Shown: positions 12,320 to 21,033 of the stretch, piece after piece | How positions within the stretch are numbered: position 1 is the first letter of the stretch | How the letters are laid out: each line of letters begins with the position of its first letter | Origin: Tranquillimonas alkanivorans | GTDB taxonomy: Bacteria; Pseudomonadota; Alphaproteobacteria; Rhodobacterales; Rhodobacteraceae | DNA length: 64,000 bases | Assembly (NCBI RefSeq): GCF_900115595.1 | Contig: NZ_FOXA01000005.1 | Span: 176,538 to 240,537 of the forward strand | Direction: 5' to 3' | Program-made: the position numbers and the translations under genes | The notes under the pieces: model-generated | Database searches by the model: none | Told to the model about the DNA's origin: nothing | The model's input: only the letters and a program-made list of their open reading frames with translations

Positions 12320-12360
12320 TTGTGGGGGTGAGGGGGGGGCTACCGTATTGCGTGTGCCGG

Positions 12361-12443
12361 GGAGGCCCCGGCTTGCGCGGGGGGTGACACCGGGGGAAAC
12401 GGTGGGCATCCCCCTGTCATCCCCACGCAAGTGGGGACCTCCC
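12361..12443. repeat. Pair of inverted dispersed palindromic elements (BIME-like), locus 1
   Basis: Two related ~30-base palindromic units lie head to head: one at 12361-12390 with core CCCCGGCTTGCGCGGGG in reverse orientation, and one at 12414-12443 with core CCCCACGCAAGTGGGG in forward orientation, each flanked by TGACA/TGTCA and AGG/CCT. The two could pair with each other to form a long stem. A matching pair is present at 28656-28748. The gap between rmuC and trxC (247 bases) otherwise holds only the trxC leader. Confidence 0.75.
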
Positions 12444-12556
12444 ACCACCCGCCATCGCGCACCGCCACGGACGCCACCGGGAAGCTGAACACCACCCTTG
12501 CACCTCCCCCGCCCACAACACATCTTCCGAACGGAATGCGTTACAGGAGCCCGCCC

Positions 12557-12979
12557 ATGTCTACCGTCAAACTCGTCTGCCTCGATTGCGGCCAGGTGAA
12601 CCGCGTGCCGTCCGAGCGGCTGGAGCAAGGGCCGAGATGCGGGACCTGCGGCGCGGGGCTGGCCTCGGGCAAGGTGGCCGAGGTGGACCTGGCGACGCTG
12701 CAGAAGGCGGCGAAGACGGACGAGCTGCCGCTGGTGGTGGACTTCTGGGCGCCTTGGTGCGGCCCCTGCCGGATGATGGCGCCCGAGTTCGCCAAGGCCG
12801 CCACGACGCTCAAGGGCCGCGCCCGCCTGGTGAAGCTGAACACCGAGGCCGACCCCCAGGCCGGCGCCCGCTACGCCATCCGAGGCATCCCGACGATGCT
12901 CCGCTTCGAGCGGGGGCGGGAGACGGCCCGCCAGTCGGGGGCGGTCAGGGCAGAGGCGATCGTGGGGTTTGCGGGGTAG
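12557..12979 (+). CDS. trxC: Thioredoxin 2 with N-terminal zinc ribbon
   Basis: TrxC-type thioredoxin, 140 residues. The N-terminal zinc ribbon has two CxxC pairs (CLDCGQ near residue 8 and CGTCGAG near residue 29), and the thioredoxin domain has the active site WCGPC in FWAPWCGPCRMMAPEF near residue 70, with the cis-proline loop RGIPTMLRF. It reduces disulfides in cytoplasmic proteins and is often linked to oxidative stress. An in-frame ATG at 12431 would add 42 residues from the repeat-bearing gap and is rejected; ATG 12557 has a GGAG ribosome site ten bases upstream. All key residues are present. Confidence 0.93.
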   Translation: MSTVKLVCLDCGQVNRVPSERLEQGPRCGTCGAGLASGKVAEVDLATLQKAAKTDELPLVVDFWAPWCGPCRMMAPEFAKAATTLKGRARLVKLNTEADPQAGARYAIRGIPTMLRFERGRETARQSGAVRAEAIVGFAG

Positions 12980-13006
12980 GTAACCTAGTGCAGTCTGATT
13001 GCTGCC

Positions 13007-14548
13007 TCACAGGTCTCCGTTGCACAAGCTCTCAACGTGCCTAGCAATCTCCTCAGAGCGCGCTGCCAAGAAGTCGTCGTATGTGAGCGTCGAGTAGTCG
13101 GTAACCTCTGGCGACGGCATTAGGTTCGATGCGAACACGCCTTCGGCTTCAGAAGCCAACTCATTTATCGCTGCCGGCAAGTACTCGTGCGGTGGCGTGT
13201 CTGAAACCTTGTTGTTCTGGGAGGCGGAAAGCATGCAGATGTTGGAAAGAGAGTCGATGTTCGTGATTTTCTCTGCCTTGAGCCAAGCCTGCGGGTAGAT
13301 GTGGTGATACTGCTTGTTGTTGTATGTAGATAAAGCATCTACCAAGTCCACTGCTGCGCCGTTCGTGATATTGCGCGGACCTGATTTTGCCAATGCGATC
13401 ACAAATGCCTTAGCAATGGCCGCACGAAAATGAAACTTTGTCGATCTTATTGCGTCAGCTTTCGGTGCTTGCCCGAAATGATCAGCGGCACCTTCGCCAC
13501 GCAGGATCCAAGCAATTGCGCTCCCGATTGAAGAGGTGACGAAGGCTTCAGATGCGCCTCGAAAGTGTTGGGAGAAAGCGGTGCGCCAGAACCACTGCCG
13601 AAGTCTCCTGTTTTGTACTGCGGTGAGGTTCTTCTCTTCGCTGAAAATTTTTCTCATGCATATCATATGGGCGTCATATGGCATGAAGGACATCGCTTGG
13701 ATGCCGAAGTCTTTCTGAAGATAGTCGATTGTCTTCCTCAACGCCTCTTTTGTTTCAGAGGTCGCGGATTCAATCTTGCCTTCTTCCTGTTCGCGCAGTT
13801 TCAGTACATCCTCCTTCTTTACGGAGGAGATCAATTGCGCTGAGATGCATTTCAGAATCGTTTCGTTGGTAATTCCTGCAAATCCCTTGGGCTTTAGCTC
13901 GTCTGAGATAGTCTGAGCGTGATCTGCAAGATCAAAAGTTTGAGACCAAGTTGCGGCGGCGACTAGGTCGAAGGTTGAAAGTCGTGTTCCTGAGCTGTTG
14001 ATGCGCTCGAAGATAGGGCAAACTTCCTCAACACTAAGGTCCCGAAGTTCGACCACTGGAATGCGATACCCAGTGACTGCACCTATTAGAGAGTCTAGGC
14101 GCTCTTGAAGCTCCCCGCTGTCCTCAAGGCGTTGTAGTTCGGTTCGAAAATTGAGCAGATCGGTGGTTCTGTAGGCGAACCGCAGAGGGAAATGGTGCTT
14201 TTCTCGATTCTCTGGCTCTGTGGCGAATTCTTCCTTGCGAAGATCGTAGATCGGAGAAAACCCTGTTTCCGCTGCTGCGGCGCCAAGCGCAGAGTATATA
14301 ACGGTGATGCGCTGTTGCCCGTCTAGGACATACTTTGTGGGCGTCATCTCGTCCGTTTCAGGAAGGCGAAATCGTCCTAGCTCACGCTCAGACTTGAGTT
14401 TCTCTGTCGTGCGCCAGAGTAGAACGCTTCCGACTGGATAGCCGCGAGCGATGCTGTCAACCAGCTTAAGTGCCTGTTCATCGTTCCACACAAAAGGCCG
14501 CTGAAACTTAGGTACCTTAATCTCGCCTTTCCGAACGTCAGCGATCAA
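13007..14548 (-). CDS. DUF262 / HNH (DUF1524-like) protein, GmrSD-related, 5' end apparently truncated
   Basis: A 513-residue protein with an N-terminal DUF262 domain (KVPKFQRPFVW near residue 12 and the ParB/sulfiredoxin-like DGQQR motif near residue 73) and a C-terminal HNH-type block (QYHHIYPQAWL near residue 424, then N-S-L-S-N and N-K-V). This is the architecture of single-chain relatives of the GmrSD type IV restriction enzyme, which cut modified phage DNA, so a defence role is a reasonable inference. Only a TTG (14548) is available as start. The nine codons upstream (TFDRSVFED) still read like DUF262 but hit a TAG at 14576. The gene is visibly AT-richer than its neighbours, has no partner gene, and ends 28 bases from trxC. 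Confidence 0.8.
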   Translation of the reverse strand: MIADVRKGEIKVPKFQRPFVWNDEQALKLVDSIARGYPVGSVLLWRTTEKLKSERELGRFRLPETDEMTPTKYVLDGQQRITVIYSALGAAAAETGFSPIYDLRKEEFATEPENREKHHFPLRFAYRTTDLLNFRTELQRLEDSGELQERLDSLIGAVTGYRIPVVELRDLSVEEVCPIFERINSSGTRLSTFDLVAAATWSQTFDLADHAQTISDELKPKGFAGITNETILKCISAQLISSVKKEDVLKLREQEEGKIESATSETKEALRKTIDYLQKDFGIQAMSFMPYDAHMICMRKIFSEEKNLTAVQNRRLRQWFWRTAFSQHFRGASEAFVTSSIGSAIAWILRGEGAADHFGQAPKADAIRSTKFHFRAAIAKAFVIALAKSGPRNITNGAAVDLVDALSTYNNKQYHHIYPQAWLKAEKITNIDSLSNICMLSASQNNKVSDTPPHEYLPAAINELASEAEGVFASNLMPSPEVTDYSTLTYDDFLAARSEEIARHVESLCNGDL

Positions 14549-14605
14549 GTCCTCGAAAACGCTTCGGTCGAAAGTCTACCCCGTACGTGCGCTACCATTT
14601 ACCCC

Positions 14606-16261
14606 TCACCTCGCAAACTTCTTGTACTTGATCCGCTTCGGCTCCAGCGCGTCGTCGCCCAGGCGGCGCTTCTTGTCTTCCTCGTATTCCTCGAAGTTGC
14701 CCTCGAACCATTCCACGTGGGCCTCGCCCTCGAAGGCGAGCATGTGGGTGCAGATGCGGTCGAGGAAGAAGCGGTCGTGCGAGATCACGACGGCGCAGCC
14801 CGCGAAGTCCACCAGAGCGTCCTCGAGCGCGCGCAGCGTCTCGACGTCGAGGTCGTTGGTCGGTTCGTCGAGCAGAAGCACGTTGCCGCCGGACTTCAGC
14901 AGCTTGGCCATGTGAACCCGGTTGCGCTCACCGCCCGAAAGCAGGCCCACCTTCTTCTGCTGGTCGCCGCCCTTGAAGTTGAACGCCCCGCAATACGCGC
15001 GGGAGTTCACCTCGGCATTGCCCAGCGGGATCAGCTCGGCCCCGCCCGAGATCTCTTCCCACACGGTCTTGTTCGGATCGAGCGCGTCGCGCGACTGATC
15101 GACATAGGACAGGTCCACCGTGTCGCCGTACTCGATGCTGCCTTCGTCCGGCTGCTCCTGCCCGGTGAGCATGCGGAACAGCGTGGTCTTGCCCGCGCCG
15201 TTGGCGCCGATCACGCCAACGATGCCGCCCGGCGGCAGCGAGAAGGACAGGTCCTCGATCAGCAGCTTGTCGCCCTTGGCCTTCTTCAGCCCCTCGACCT
15301 CGATCACCTTGGAGCCCAGCCGCTGGCCGTTGGGGATGACGATCTGCGCCTTGCCGACCCGCTCGCGCTCGGTCTGGTTGGCGAGTTCGTTATAGGCGTT
15401 GATCCGGGCCTTCTGCTTGGCCTGCCGGGCCTTCGCGCCCTGGCGCATCCACTCGAGCTCGCGCTCGAGCGTCTTCTGGCGCGACTTGTCCTCGCGCGCC
15501 TCCTGCTCGAGCCGCTTGGCCTTCTGTTCCAGCCACGCGGAATAGTTGCCCTCGTACGGGATGCCCCGGCCGCGGTCGAGCTCCAGCATCCAGCCGGTGA
15601 TCTCGTCCAGGAAGTAACGGTCGTGGGTGACGATCAGGCAGGTGCCCTTGTAGTCGATCAGGTGCTGTTGCAACCAGGCGATGGTCTCGGCGTCCAGGTG
15701 GTTGGTCGGTTCGTCCAGAAGCAGCATGTCGGGCTGTTCCAGCAGCAGCCGGCACAGCGCCACGCGGCGCTTCTCGCCGCCCGAAAGCTGGTCGGGCATG
15801 GCGTCGTCGGGCGGGCAGCGCAGGGCCTCCATCGCCACGTCGATCTGGCTGTCGAGGTCCCACAGGTCCTGCGCGTCGATCTCGTCCTGCAGCTTCGCCA
15901 TCTCCTCGGCCGTCTCGTCCGAGTAGTTCATGGCCAGCTCGTTGTAGCGCTCGAGGATCTCGCGCTTGGCCTTCACGCCCTCCATGACGTTGCCGCGCAC
16001 GTCGAGGTCGGGATCGAGCTCGGGCTCCTGCGGGAGGTAGCCCACGTGCGCCCCCTCGGCCGCCCAGGCCTCGCCCGAGAAGTCCTTGTCGATGCCGGCC
16101 ATGATGCGCAGCAGCGTCGATTTACCTGCGCCGTTGGGGCCGACGACGCCGATCTTCACGCCGGGCAGGAACGACAGGCGGATGTTCTCGAACGTCTTCT
16201 TGCCACCGGGATAGGTCTTGGAGACGCCGTCCATGTGGTAGACGTACTGATACTTGGCCAT
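14606..16261 (-). CDS. ettA: ABC-F protein EttA, energy-dependent translational throttle
   Basis: A 551-residue ABC-F ATPase with two nucleotide-binding domains and no membrane segments. Domain 1: Walker [12 protein letters not shown] (about residue 39), signature [11 protein letters not shown], Walker [12 protein letters not shown]. Domain 2: [37 protein letters not shown] charged linker of about 80 residues separates them. EttA binds the ribosomal E site and gates the first translocation step according to ADP/ATP ratio. The start [13 protein letters not shown] matches the family. Its stop lies 57 bases from the TTG start of the DUF262 gene on the same strand. Confidence 0.95.
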   Translation of the reverse strand: MAKYQYVYHMDGVSKTYPGGKKTFENIRLSFLPGVKIGVVGPNGAGKSTLLRIMAGIDKDFSGEAWAAEGAHVGYLPQEPELDPDLDVRGNVMEGVKAKREILERYNELAMNYSDETAEEMAKLQDEIDAQDLWDLDSQIDVAMEALRCPPDDAMPDQLSGGEKRRVALCRLLLEQPDMLLLDEPTNHLDAETIAWLQQHLIDYKGTCLIVTHDRYFLDEITGWMLELDRGRGIPYEGNYSAWLEQKAKRLEQEAREDKSRQKTLERELEWMRQGAKARQAKQKARINAYNELANQTERERVGKAQIVIPNGQRLGSKVIEVEGLKKAKGDKLLIEDLSFSLPPGGIVGVIGANGAGKTTLFRMLTGQEQPDEGSIEYGDTVDLSYVDQSRDALDPNKTVWEEISGGAELIPLGNAEVNSRAYCGAFNFKGGDQQKKVGLLSGGERNRVHMAKLLKSGGNVLLLDEPTNDLDVETLRALEDALVDFAGCAVVISHDRFFLDRICTHMLAFEGEAHVEWFEGNFEEYEEDKKRRLGDDALEPKRIKYKKFAR

Positions 16262-16420
16262 CTGGGGTCCTCCGGGGCTGGTCGGAAAATGTCAGCGCCC
16301 TGTGTATTCGGGGGCAGGGGCGCTGGCAAACCGGAAAGCGGTGCCCGCGCGGCACCAGATGTGATCACCGGAACCCGCCGTTTCGCGCTACGTTGATCCT
16401 CGGACCCCGAGGACGCGCCC

Positions 16421-17575
16421 GTGACAAAACCCGAGCAACGCTACAGCACGCCCCCGCAGCGGCGCGCGGTCGACGACATCGCGCGCTCCCTGCGCAAGAT
16501 CGAACGCTTCCTGCTGGGCATCTTCCTGATGGCGGTGTTCACCGCCACCTACTTCGCCAAGGACGTGCTGCTGCCCATTGTGCTGGGCGTGCTGATCGCG
16601 CTGACGCTGTCGCCGGTGGTGCGCTGGCTCTATCGCCGGGGGGTGCCGCGTCCCATTTCGGCGGTGGTGCTGGTGACCAGCATAGCCGTCACCTCGACCC
16701 TCGGCGTCTACGCCATGAGCGGCCCGCTCACCCGCGTGGTGCGCGAGGCGCCGACCGTGGGGGCGCGGCTGGAAACGAAGCTGCGCTCGGTCATGGCCTC
16801 GGTCGAGCAGGTGCAGGAGGCCAGCGAACAGGTCGAGAAGATCACCGAAGGGGACGGCGAGCCGGGCGTGCAGCAGGTCCAGGTGCGCGAATCGAGCGGC
16901 CTTCTGCGTGCGGCCGTGGGCAGCGTCGCCAGCGCGGGCACGGCGTTGTTCGTCGCGATGATCCTGTCGATGTTCCTGCTCGCGGCCTCGGACGCGATCC
17001 AGCGGCGGATCATCAACGCGCTCACCACGCTGCACGAAAAGAAGCAGGCGCTGACCATCGTGCGCGACATCGAACGCCAGATCTCGCGATATCTGGGAGC
17101 GATCACCCTGATCAACGCGGGGCTGGGCCTGTGCATCGGGTTGGCGATGCATCTTCTGAACATGCCGCTGGCCTGGCTCTGGGGCGTGGCGGCGTTCCTG
17201 CTGAACTTCCTGCCGTTCCTGGGCGCGATGGTGGGCGTCGCGGCCTCCGCCATCGTGGCCATCCTGACCTACGACTCGCTGGGCTACGCGCTGGTGGTGC
17301 CGCTAGTCTACTTCGCGCTGACCGCGTTCGAGGGGCAGTTCGTCACGCCGATGCTGGTGGGCCGGCGGCTCGAGTTGAACGTCGTGGCGGTGTTCCTGAC
17401 GGTGATGTTCTGGGCCTGGCTCTGGGGTGTGCCGGGGGCGCTGATGGCGGTGCCGTTCCTCGTCCTGCTCAAGGTCGTCTGCGACCACGTTCCGGCGCTG
17501 CGGGTGCTGGGCAGTTTCCTCAGCGACGGCAGCGCGGTCGATCCCCCTGCGGTGGCGCAGGGGGAGGCGAATTGA
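16421..17575 (+). CDS. AI-2E (PerM/YdiK) family transporter
   Basis: A 384-residue membrane protein with about seven to eight predicted segments, including an N-terminal pair (FLLGIFLMAVFTATYF, VLLPIVLGVLIALTLSP) and the family-typical C-terminal block ending in LVGRRLELNVVAVFLTVMFWAWLWGVPG. A soluble insert lies at about residues 105-165. The family includes TqsA, reported to affect AI-2 export, and Na+(Li+)/H+ antiporters; substrate cannot be told here. GTG 16421 is the start; no better ATG precedes it. It is divergent from ettA. Confidence 0.88.
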   Translation: MTKPEQRYSTPPQRRAVDDIARSLRKIERFLLGIFLMAVFTATYFAKDVLLPIVLGVLIALTLSPVVRWLYRRGVPRPISAVVLVTSIAVTSTLGVYAMSGPLTRVVREAPTVGARLETKLRSVMASVEQVQEASEQVEKITEGDGEPGVQQVQVRESSGLLRAAVGSVASAGTALFVAMILSMFLLAASDAIQRRIINALTTLHEKKQALTIVRDIERQISRYLGAITLINAGLGLCIGLAMHLLNMPLAWLWGVAAFLLNFLPFLGAMVGVAASAIVAILTYDSLGYALVVPLVYFALTAFEGQFVTPMLVGRRLELNVVAVFLTVMFWAWLWGVPGALMAVPFLVLLKVVCDHVPALRVLGSFLSDGSAVDPPAVAQGEAN

Positions 17576-17633
17576 CATCCGCGCCGCCCGCGCCGACACC
17601 TGTTCGCGTTGAAACGGACGCGAGGAGGACCGG

Positions 17634-18665
17634 ATGAATTACGTTCCAGCCGAAGACCGCTACGAGCGGATGGTCTATCGCCGCTGCGGAAATTCCGGTC
17701 TCAAGCTGCCGGCCGTGTCTCTGGGCCTGTGGCACAACTTCGGCCACGACTTCGCTCACCAGACCAAGCGCGACATCTGCCGCACGGCCTTCGACCACGG
17801 CATCACGCATTTCGACCTCGCCAACAATTACGGCCCCCCGCCGGGCTCGGCCGAGGAAGCCTTCGGCGAGATCCTGGCGACGGATTTCCGCGGCTACCGG
17901 GACGAACTGATCATCTCGTCGAAGGCGGGCTACAACATGTGGCCCGGCCCCTACGGCGAGTGGGGCAGCCGCAAGTACCTGATCGCCTCGTGCGACGCTT
18001 CGCTCAAGCGCATGGGCGTGGATTACGTCGACATCTTCTACTCGCACCGGTTCGACCCGGACACGCCGCTCGAGGAGACGATGGGCGCGCTCGACCAGAT
18101 CGTGCGCTCGGGCAAGGCGCTCTACGCCGGCATCTCGTCCTACAACTCCCAGCGTACGCGCGAGGCGGTGGCGATCCTCGAAGACCTCGGCACGCCCTGC
18201 CTCATCCACCAGCCGTCCTACAACATCCTCAACCGCTGGGTGGAACGCGACGGGCTGAAGGACACGCTGAAGGAGCTCGGCGTCGGCTCCATCGCCTTCA
18301 CGCCGCTGGCGCAGGGGATGCTGACGAAGAAATACCTCGGCGGCATTCCCGAGAGCAGCCGCGCGGCGCAGGGCAAGTCGCTGTCCGAGGGATGGATCAC
18401 CGACGCCGCCATCGAAAGCATCCGCAAGCTCAACGCCATCGCCGAGCGGCGGGACCAGACGCTGGCGCAGATGGCGATTGCCTGGGTCCTCAGGGGCGAG
18501 GGCATCACCACCGCGCTCATCGGCGCCTCCAGGCCTGAACAGGTGAGCGACTGCGCCGGAGCGGTCGGCAACCTCGTGTTTACCCGGGACGAGCTCGCCG
18601 AGATCGACGCCGTCGCGCAGGAAGAGGACATCAACCTCTGGGCGCGCTCGTCCGAGGGCGTCTGA
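17634..18665 (+). CDS. mgrA: Aldo/keto reductase, L-glyceraldehyde 3-phosphate reductase type
   Basis: A 343-residue (beta/alpha)8 NADPH-dependent reductase. The catalytic tetrad is visible as D and Y in FDLANNYG, K in SSKAGY, and H in YSHRFDP. The blocks [19 protein letters not shown] and [16 protein letters not shown] are typical of the YghZ/GprA group, which reduces L-glyceraldehyde 3-phosphate and methylglyoxal-like aldehydes; the true substrate here is inferred. A GAGGAGG ribosome site lies five bases before the ATG. It follows the transporter gene by 58 bases. Confidence 0.88.
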   Translation: MNYVPAEDRYERMVYRRCGNSGLKLPAVSLGLWHNFGHDFAHQTKRDICRTAFDHGITHFDLANNYGPPPGSAEEAFGEILATDFRGYRDELIISSKAGYNMWPGPYGEWGSRKYLIASCDASLKRMGVDYVDIFYSHRFDPDTPLEETMGALDQIVRSGKALYAGISSYNSQRTREAVAILEDLGTPCLIHQPSYNILNRWVERDGLKDTLKELGVGSIAFTPLAQGMLTKKYLGGIPESSRAAQGKSLSEGWITDAAIESIRKLNAIAERRDQTLAQMAIAWVLRGEGITTALIGASRPEQVSDCAGAVGNLVFTRDELAEIDAVAQEEDINLWARSSEGV

Positions 18666-18677
18666 GCCCTGCGCATC

Positions 18678-18770
18678 CTCTTGCCCGAAATACTCCCGCC
18701 GGAGGCCCCGATTTTTGGTCGAAAAATCGGGGCGCGCCACGGGCGCGCGCGATCCTTCGTCGAAGGATCG
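18678..18770. repeat. Hairpin-array element with GCCTCCGGCGGG motif, copy A (reverse orientation)
   Basis: Three perfect hairpins follow each other: 18706-18732 (11-bp stem CCCCGATTTTT, 5-base loop), 18732-18748 (7-bp stem GCGCGCC, loop ACG) and 18750-18770 (10-bp stem CGATCCTTCG, 1-base centre). Just before them, on the minus strand, is GCCTCCGGCGGGAGTATTTC. The same motif next to hairpins recurs at 52086-52160. It fills the gap between the mgrA-type gene and nadD. Confidence 0.75.
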
Positions 18771-18807
18771 TTTCGCCCGCGGCATGCGGCGCACGCCAGG
18801 CCGGCCG

Positions 18808-19419
18808 ATGGGTGACCGCGGTCCCGGATGGCCCGTGGCGCGGCCCGGGCAGGCGGTGGGCCTGCTGGGCGGGTCGTTCGACCCGGCCCATGGCGGACAC
18901 GTCCACCTGACGCGCGAGGCGGTCAAGCGCTTCGGGCTCGACCGGGTCTGGTGGCTGGTGTCGCCCGGCAACCCGCTCAAGCGCGAGGGGCCGGCGCCGC
19001 TGGCGCGTCGGCTTGCGCAGGCGCGGGCGGTGATGGATCACCCGAAGGTGACCGTCACCGATCTGGAGGCGCGGCTGGGCACGCGCTACACCGCCGAGAC
19101 CCTGCGCAGGCTGAATGACGCCTATCCCGGCGTGCGCTTCGTCTGGCTGATGGGGGCGGACAACCTGGCCACGCTGCACCGGTGGGACAACTGGCGATGG
19201 ATCATGCGGAACGTCCCGGTGGGGGTGCTGGCGCGGCCGGGGCAGGGGCTCGCGGCGCGCATGTCGCCCGCCGCCTCGGCGTTCCGCCACGCGCGGCTGT
19301 CCCCGCGGCGGTCGCACCTTCTTCCACGGACGCCCACGCCGGCCTGGTGTTTCGTGAACATGCCGATGCGCGGGGAAAGCTCCACGGCGATCCGCGCCCG
19401 CGGCGGATGGACACGCTAG
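18808..19419 (+). CDS. nadD: Nicotinate-nucleotide adenylyltransferase
   Basis: NadD transfers AMP from ATP to nicotinate mononucleotide, giving deamido-NAD. The nucleotidyltransferase signature [16 protein letters not shown] is near residue 17; the substrate-binding [15 protein letters not shown] and the C-terminal SSTAIR motif are present. From ATG 18808 the protein is 203 residues, normal for the family. Starts at 18784 and 18715 are in frame but would add a charged leader encoded partly by the hairpin array, so I reject them. In many alphaproteobacteria nadD is near rsfS and rlmH; here it stands before dacB. Confidence 0.92.
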   Translation: MGDRGPGWPVARPGQAVGLLGGSFDPAHGGHVHLTREAVKRFGLDRVWWLVSPGNPLKREGPAPLARRLAQARAVMDHPKVTVTDLEARLGTRYTAETLRRLNDAYPGVRFVWLMGADNLATLHRWDNWRWIMRNVPVGVLARPGQGLAARMSPAASAFRHARLSPRRSHLLPRTPTPAWCFVNMPMRGESSTAIRARGGWTR

Positions 19420-19476
19420 GGTTGCCCCGCATGGGGCGGCGGGCACAATGAAGCGGATCGGCGAAGGAGACGGCGC

Positions 19477-20940
19477 ATGACACTGACGCGGCGCGCGATG
19501 ATGGCGGGGCTCCTGGCGGGGGCGGCGCAGCCGGTTCTGGCGAACGCGCCGGCGACCTCACCCAGGCCGCTGGCCCGCGACCCCGAGCTGCGCAAGGCGC
19601 TGATCCCCTCGGCCGGCGACCTCGTGGACGCGGCGAACCTGGGCGGCCGGGTCAGCTTCGCCGTCGCAGACGCGGGCACGGGCGAGATCCTGGAGTCCCG
19701 CGCGCCGCTTCTGCCGCAGCCGCCGGCGAGCACGGCGAAGGCGCTGACGACGCTGTACGGGCTGGACGCGCTGGGCCCTGACTTCCGCTTCGCGACCCGG
19801 CTGGTGGCGACCGGGCCTCTGGTCGACGGCCGGCTCGAGGGTGACCTGATCCTCGCGGGCGGCGGCGACCCCACGCTCGACACCGACGCGCTGGGCGACA
19901 TGGCCGCCGCGCTGAAGGAGGCGGGGCTGCGCGAGATCACCGGCACATTCCGTATCTGGACCGGCGCGCTGCCCGAGGTGCGCGAGGTCGACGCCGAGCA
20001 GCCGGACCACGTCGCCTACAACCCGTCGATCAGCGGGCTCAACCTGAACTTCAACCGCGTCTACTTCGGGTGGGAGCGGACGAAGGACACCTACGAGGTG
20101 TCGATCGAGGCGCGCGACGCCCGCTTCCGCCCCGGCGTGAGCGTGGCGCAGATGGAAGTCGTGGACCGCCGCACACCCGTCTACACCTATACCGACACGG
20201 GCGACGCCGACGCCTGGACCGTCGCGCGCGGCGCGCTGGGCGGCGGCGGCGCGCGCTGGCTGCCGGTGCGTCGCCCGGCGCTTTATGCGGCCGAGGTGTT
20301 CCGCACCCTCGCGCGCTCACACGGCATCCAGCTGGGGCAGGAAACCGGCCGGGCGCAGTCGGACGAGGGCGAGGTGCTGGTCGAGCACCTGAGTGCGCCG
20401 CTCTCCGACATCCTGCGCGACATGATGGAGTACTCCACCAACCTCACGGCCGAAATCGTGGGCCTGACCGCCTCGCGCCGCCGGATGGGCGAGGTGCCGA
20501 CGCTCGCCGCCTCGGCCGGGCACATGAGCGGCTGGCTGGGCGAGACGATGCTGGCGCGCTCGGCCGCGTTCGAGGATCACTCCGGCCTCGGCGACGATTC
20601 CCGCATCAGCGCCGCCGACATGGTGAAGGCGATGGTGAAGGCCGGCCCCGACAGCCGCCTGCGCGACCTGATGAAGCCGTTTCCGGTTGAGGCGATGCCG
20701 GGCGTCGAGGTCGCGGCCAAGACCGGCACGCTGAACTTCGTCTCGGCGCTTACGGGTTTCGAGACGGCGCCGAACGGGCGCGAACTGGCCTTCGCCATCT
20801 TCTGCGCCGACGTGCCCCGGCGCGACGCGCTCGCGCCGTCGCAGCGCGAACGGCCCGAGGGCGGGCGGTACTGGATCGGCCGGTCGCGCAATCTTCAGCG
20901 GGCGCTGCTGGCGCGGTGGGGCGGTCTTTACGGCGCCTGA
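19477..20940 (+). CDS. dacB: D-alanyl-D-alanine carboxypeptidase/endopeptidase (PBP4 type)
   Basis: A 487-residue periplasmic class C penicillin-binding protein. A Tat-like or Sec signal (LTRRAMMAGLLAGAAQPVLANA) is at the N-terminus. The three active-site motifs are SxxK in PPASTAKAL (about residue 87), SxN in EYSTNL (about residue 319) and KTG in AAKTGTLN (about residue 412). Between motif 1 and 2 there is the large insertion typical of PBP4. It trims or cleaves peptidoglycan cross-links. The twin-arginine-like TRRAMM is worth noting but not proof of Tat export. Confidence 0.93.
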   Translation: MTLTRRAMMAGLLAGAAQPVLANAPATSPRPLARDPELRKALIPSAGDLVDAANLGGRVSFAVADAGTGEILESRAPLLPQPPASTAKALTTLYGLDALGPDFRFATRLVATGPLVDGRLEGDLILAGGGDPTLDTDALGDMAAALKEAGLREITGTFRIWTGALPEVREVDAEQPDHVAYNPSISGLNLNFNRVYFGWERTKDTYEVSIEARDARFRPGVSVAQMEVVDRRTPVYTYTDTGDADAWTVARGALGGGGARWLPVRRPALYAAEVFRTLARSHGIQLGQETGRAQSDEGEVLVEHLSAPLSDILRDMMEYSTNLTAEIVGLTASRRRMGEVPTLAASAGHMSGWLGETMLARSAAFEDHSGLGDDSRISAADMVKAMVKAGPDSRLRDLMKPFPVEAMPGVEVAAKTGTLNFVSALTGFETAPNGRELAFAIFCADVPRRDALAPSQRERPEGGRYWIGRSRNLQRALLARWGGLYGA

Positions 20941-20963
20941 GGGATATTCGGCGGCGCACCCAG

Positions 20964-21011
20964 ATTAGAACGCTTCTAAAACTTGACAGGGCGCCGGCCG
21001 CTCCGCATATG
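20964..21011 (+). promoter_or_regulatory. Irr-type iron box (ICE) plus promoter of the nfu operon
   Basis: TTAGAA-CGC-TTCTAA (20965-20979) is a perfect dyad matching the iron control element recognised by Irr in alphaproteobacteria (TTTAGAA-N3-TTCTAAA). Three bases downstream is TTGACA (20983-20988), followed after 17 bases by CATATG (21006-21011) as a possible -10. The box is just upstream of the -35, a position where Irr has been proposed to activate rather than repress. The gene it controls makes an Fe-S carrier, which fits iron control. Confidence 0.72.
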
Positions 21012-21033
21012 AGTGTCCAGACAGGAGGCGCGC

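Noticed and set aside
13007..14606. Genomic island with attachment sites around the DUF262 gene
   Set aside because: No tRNA, integrase, direct repeats or transposase at the borders; it is a single-gene insertion at most.
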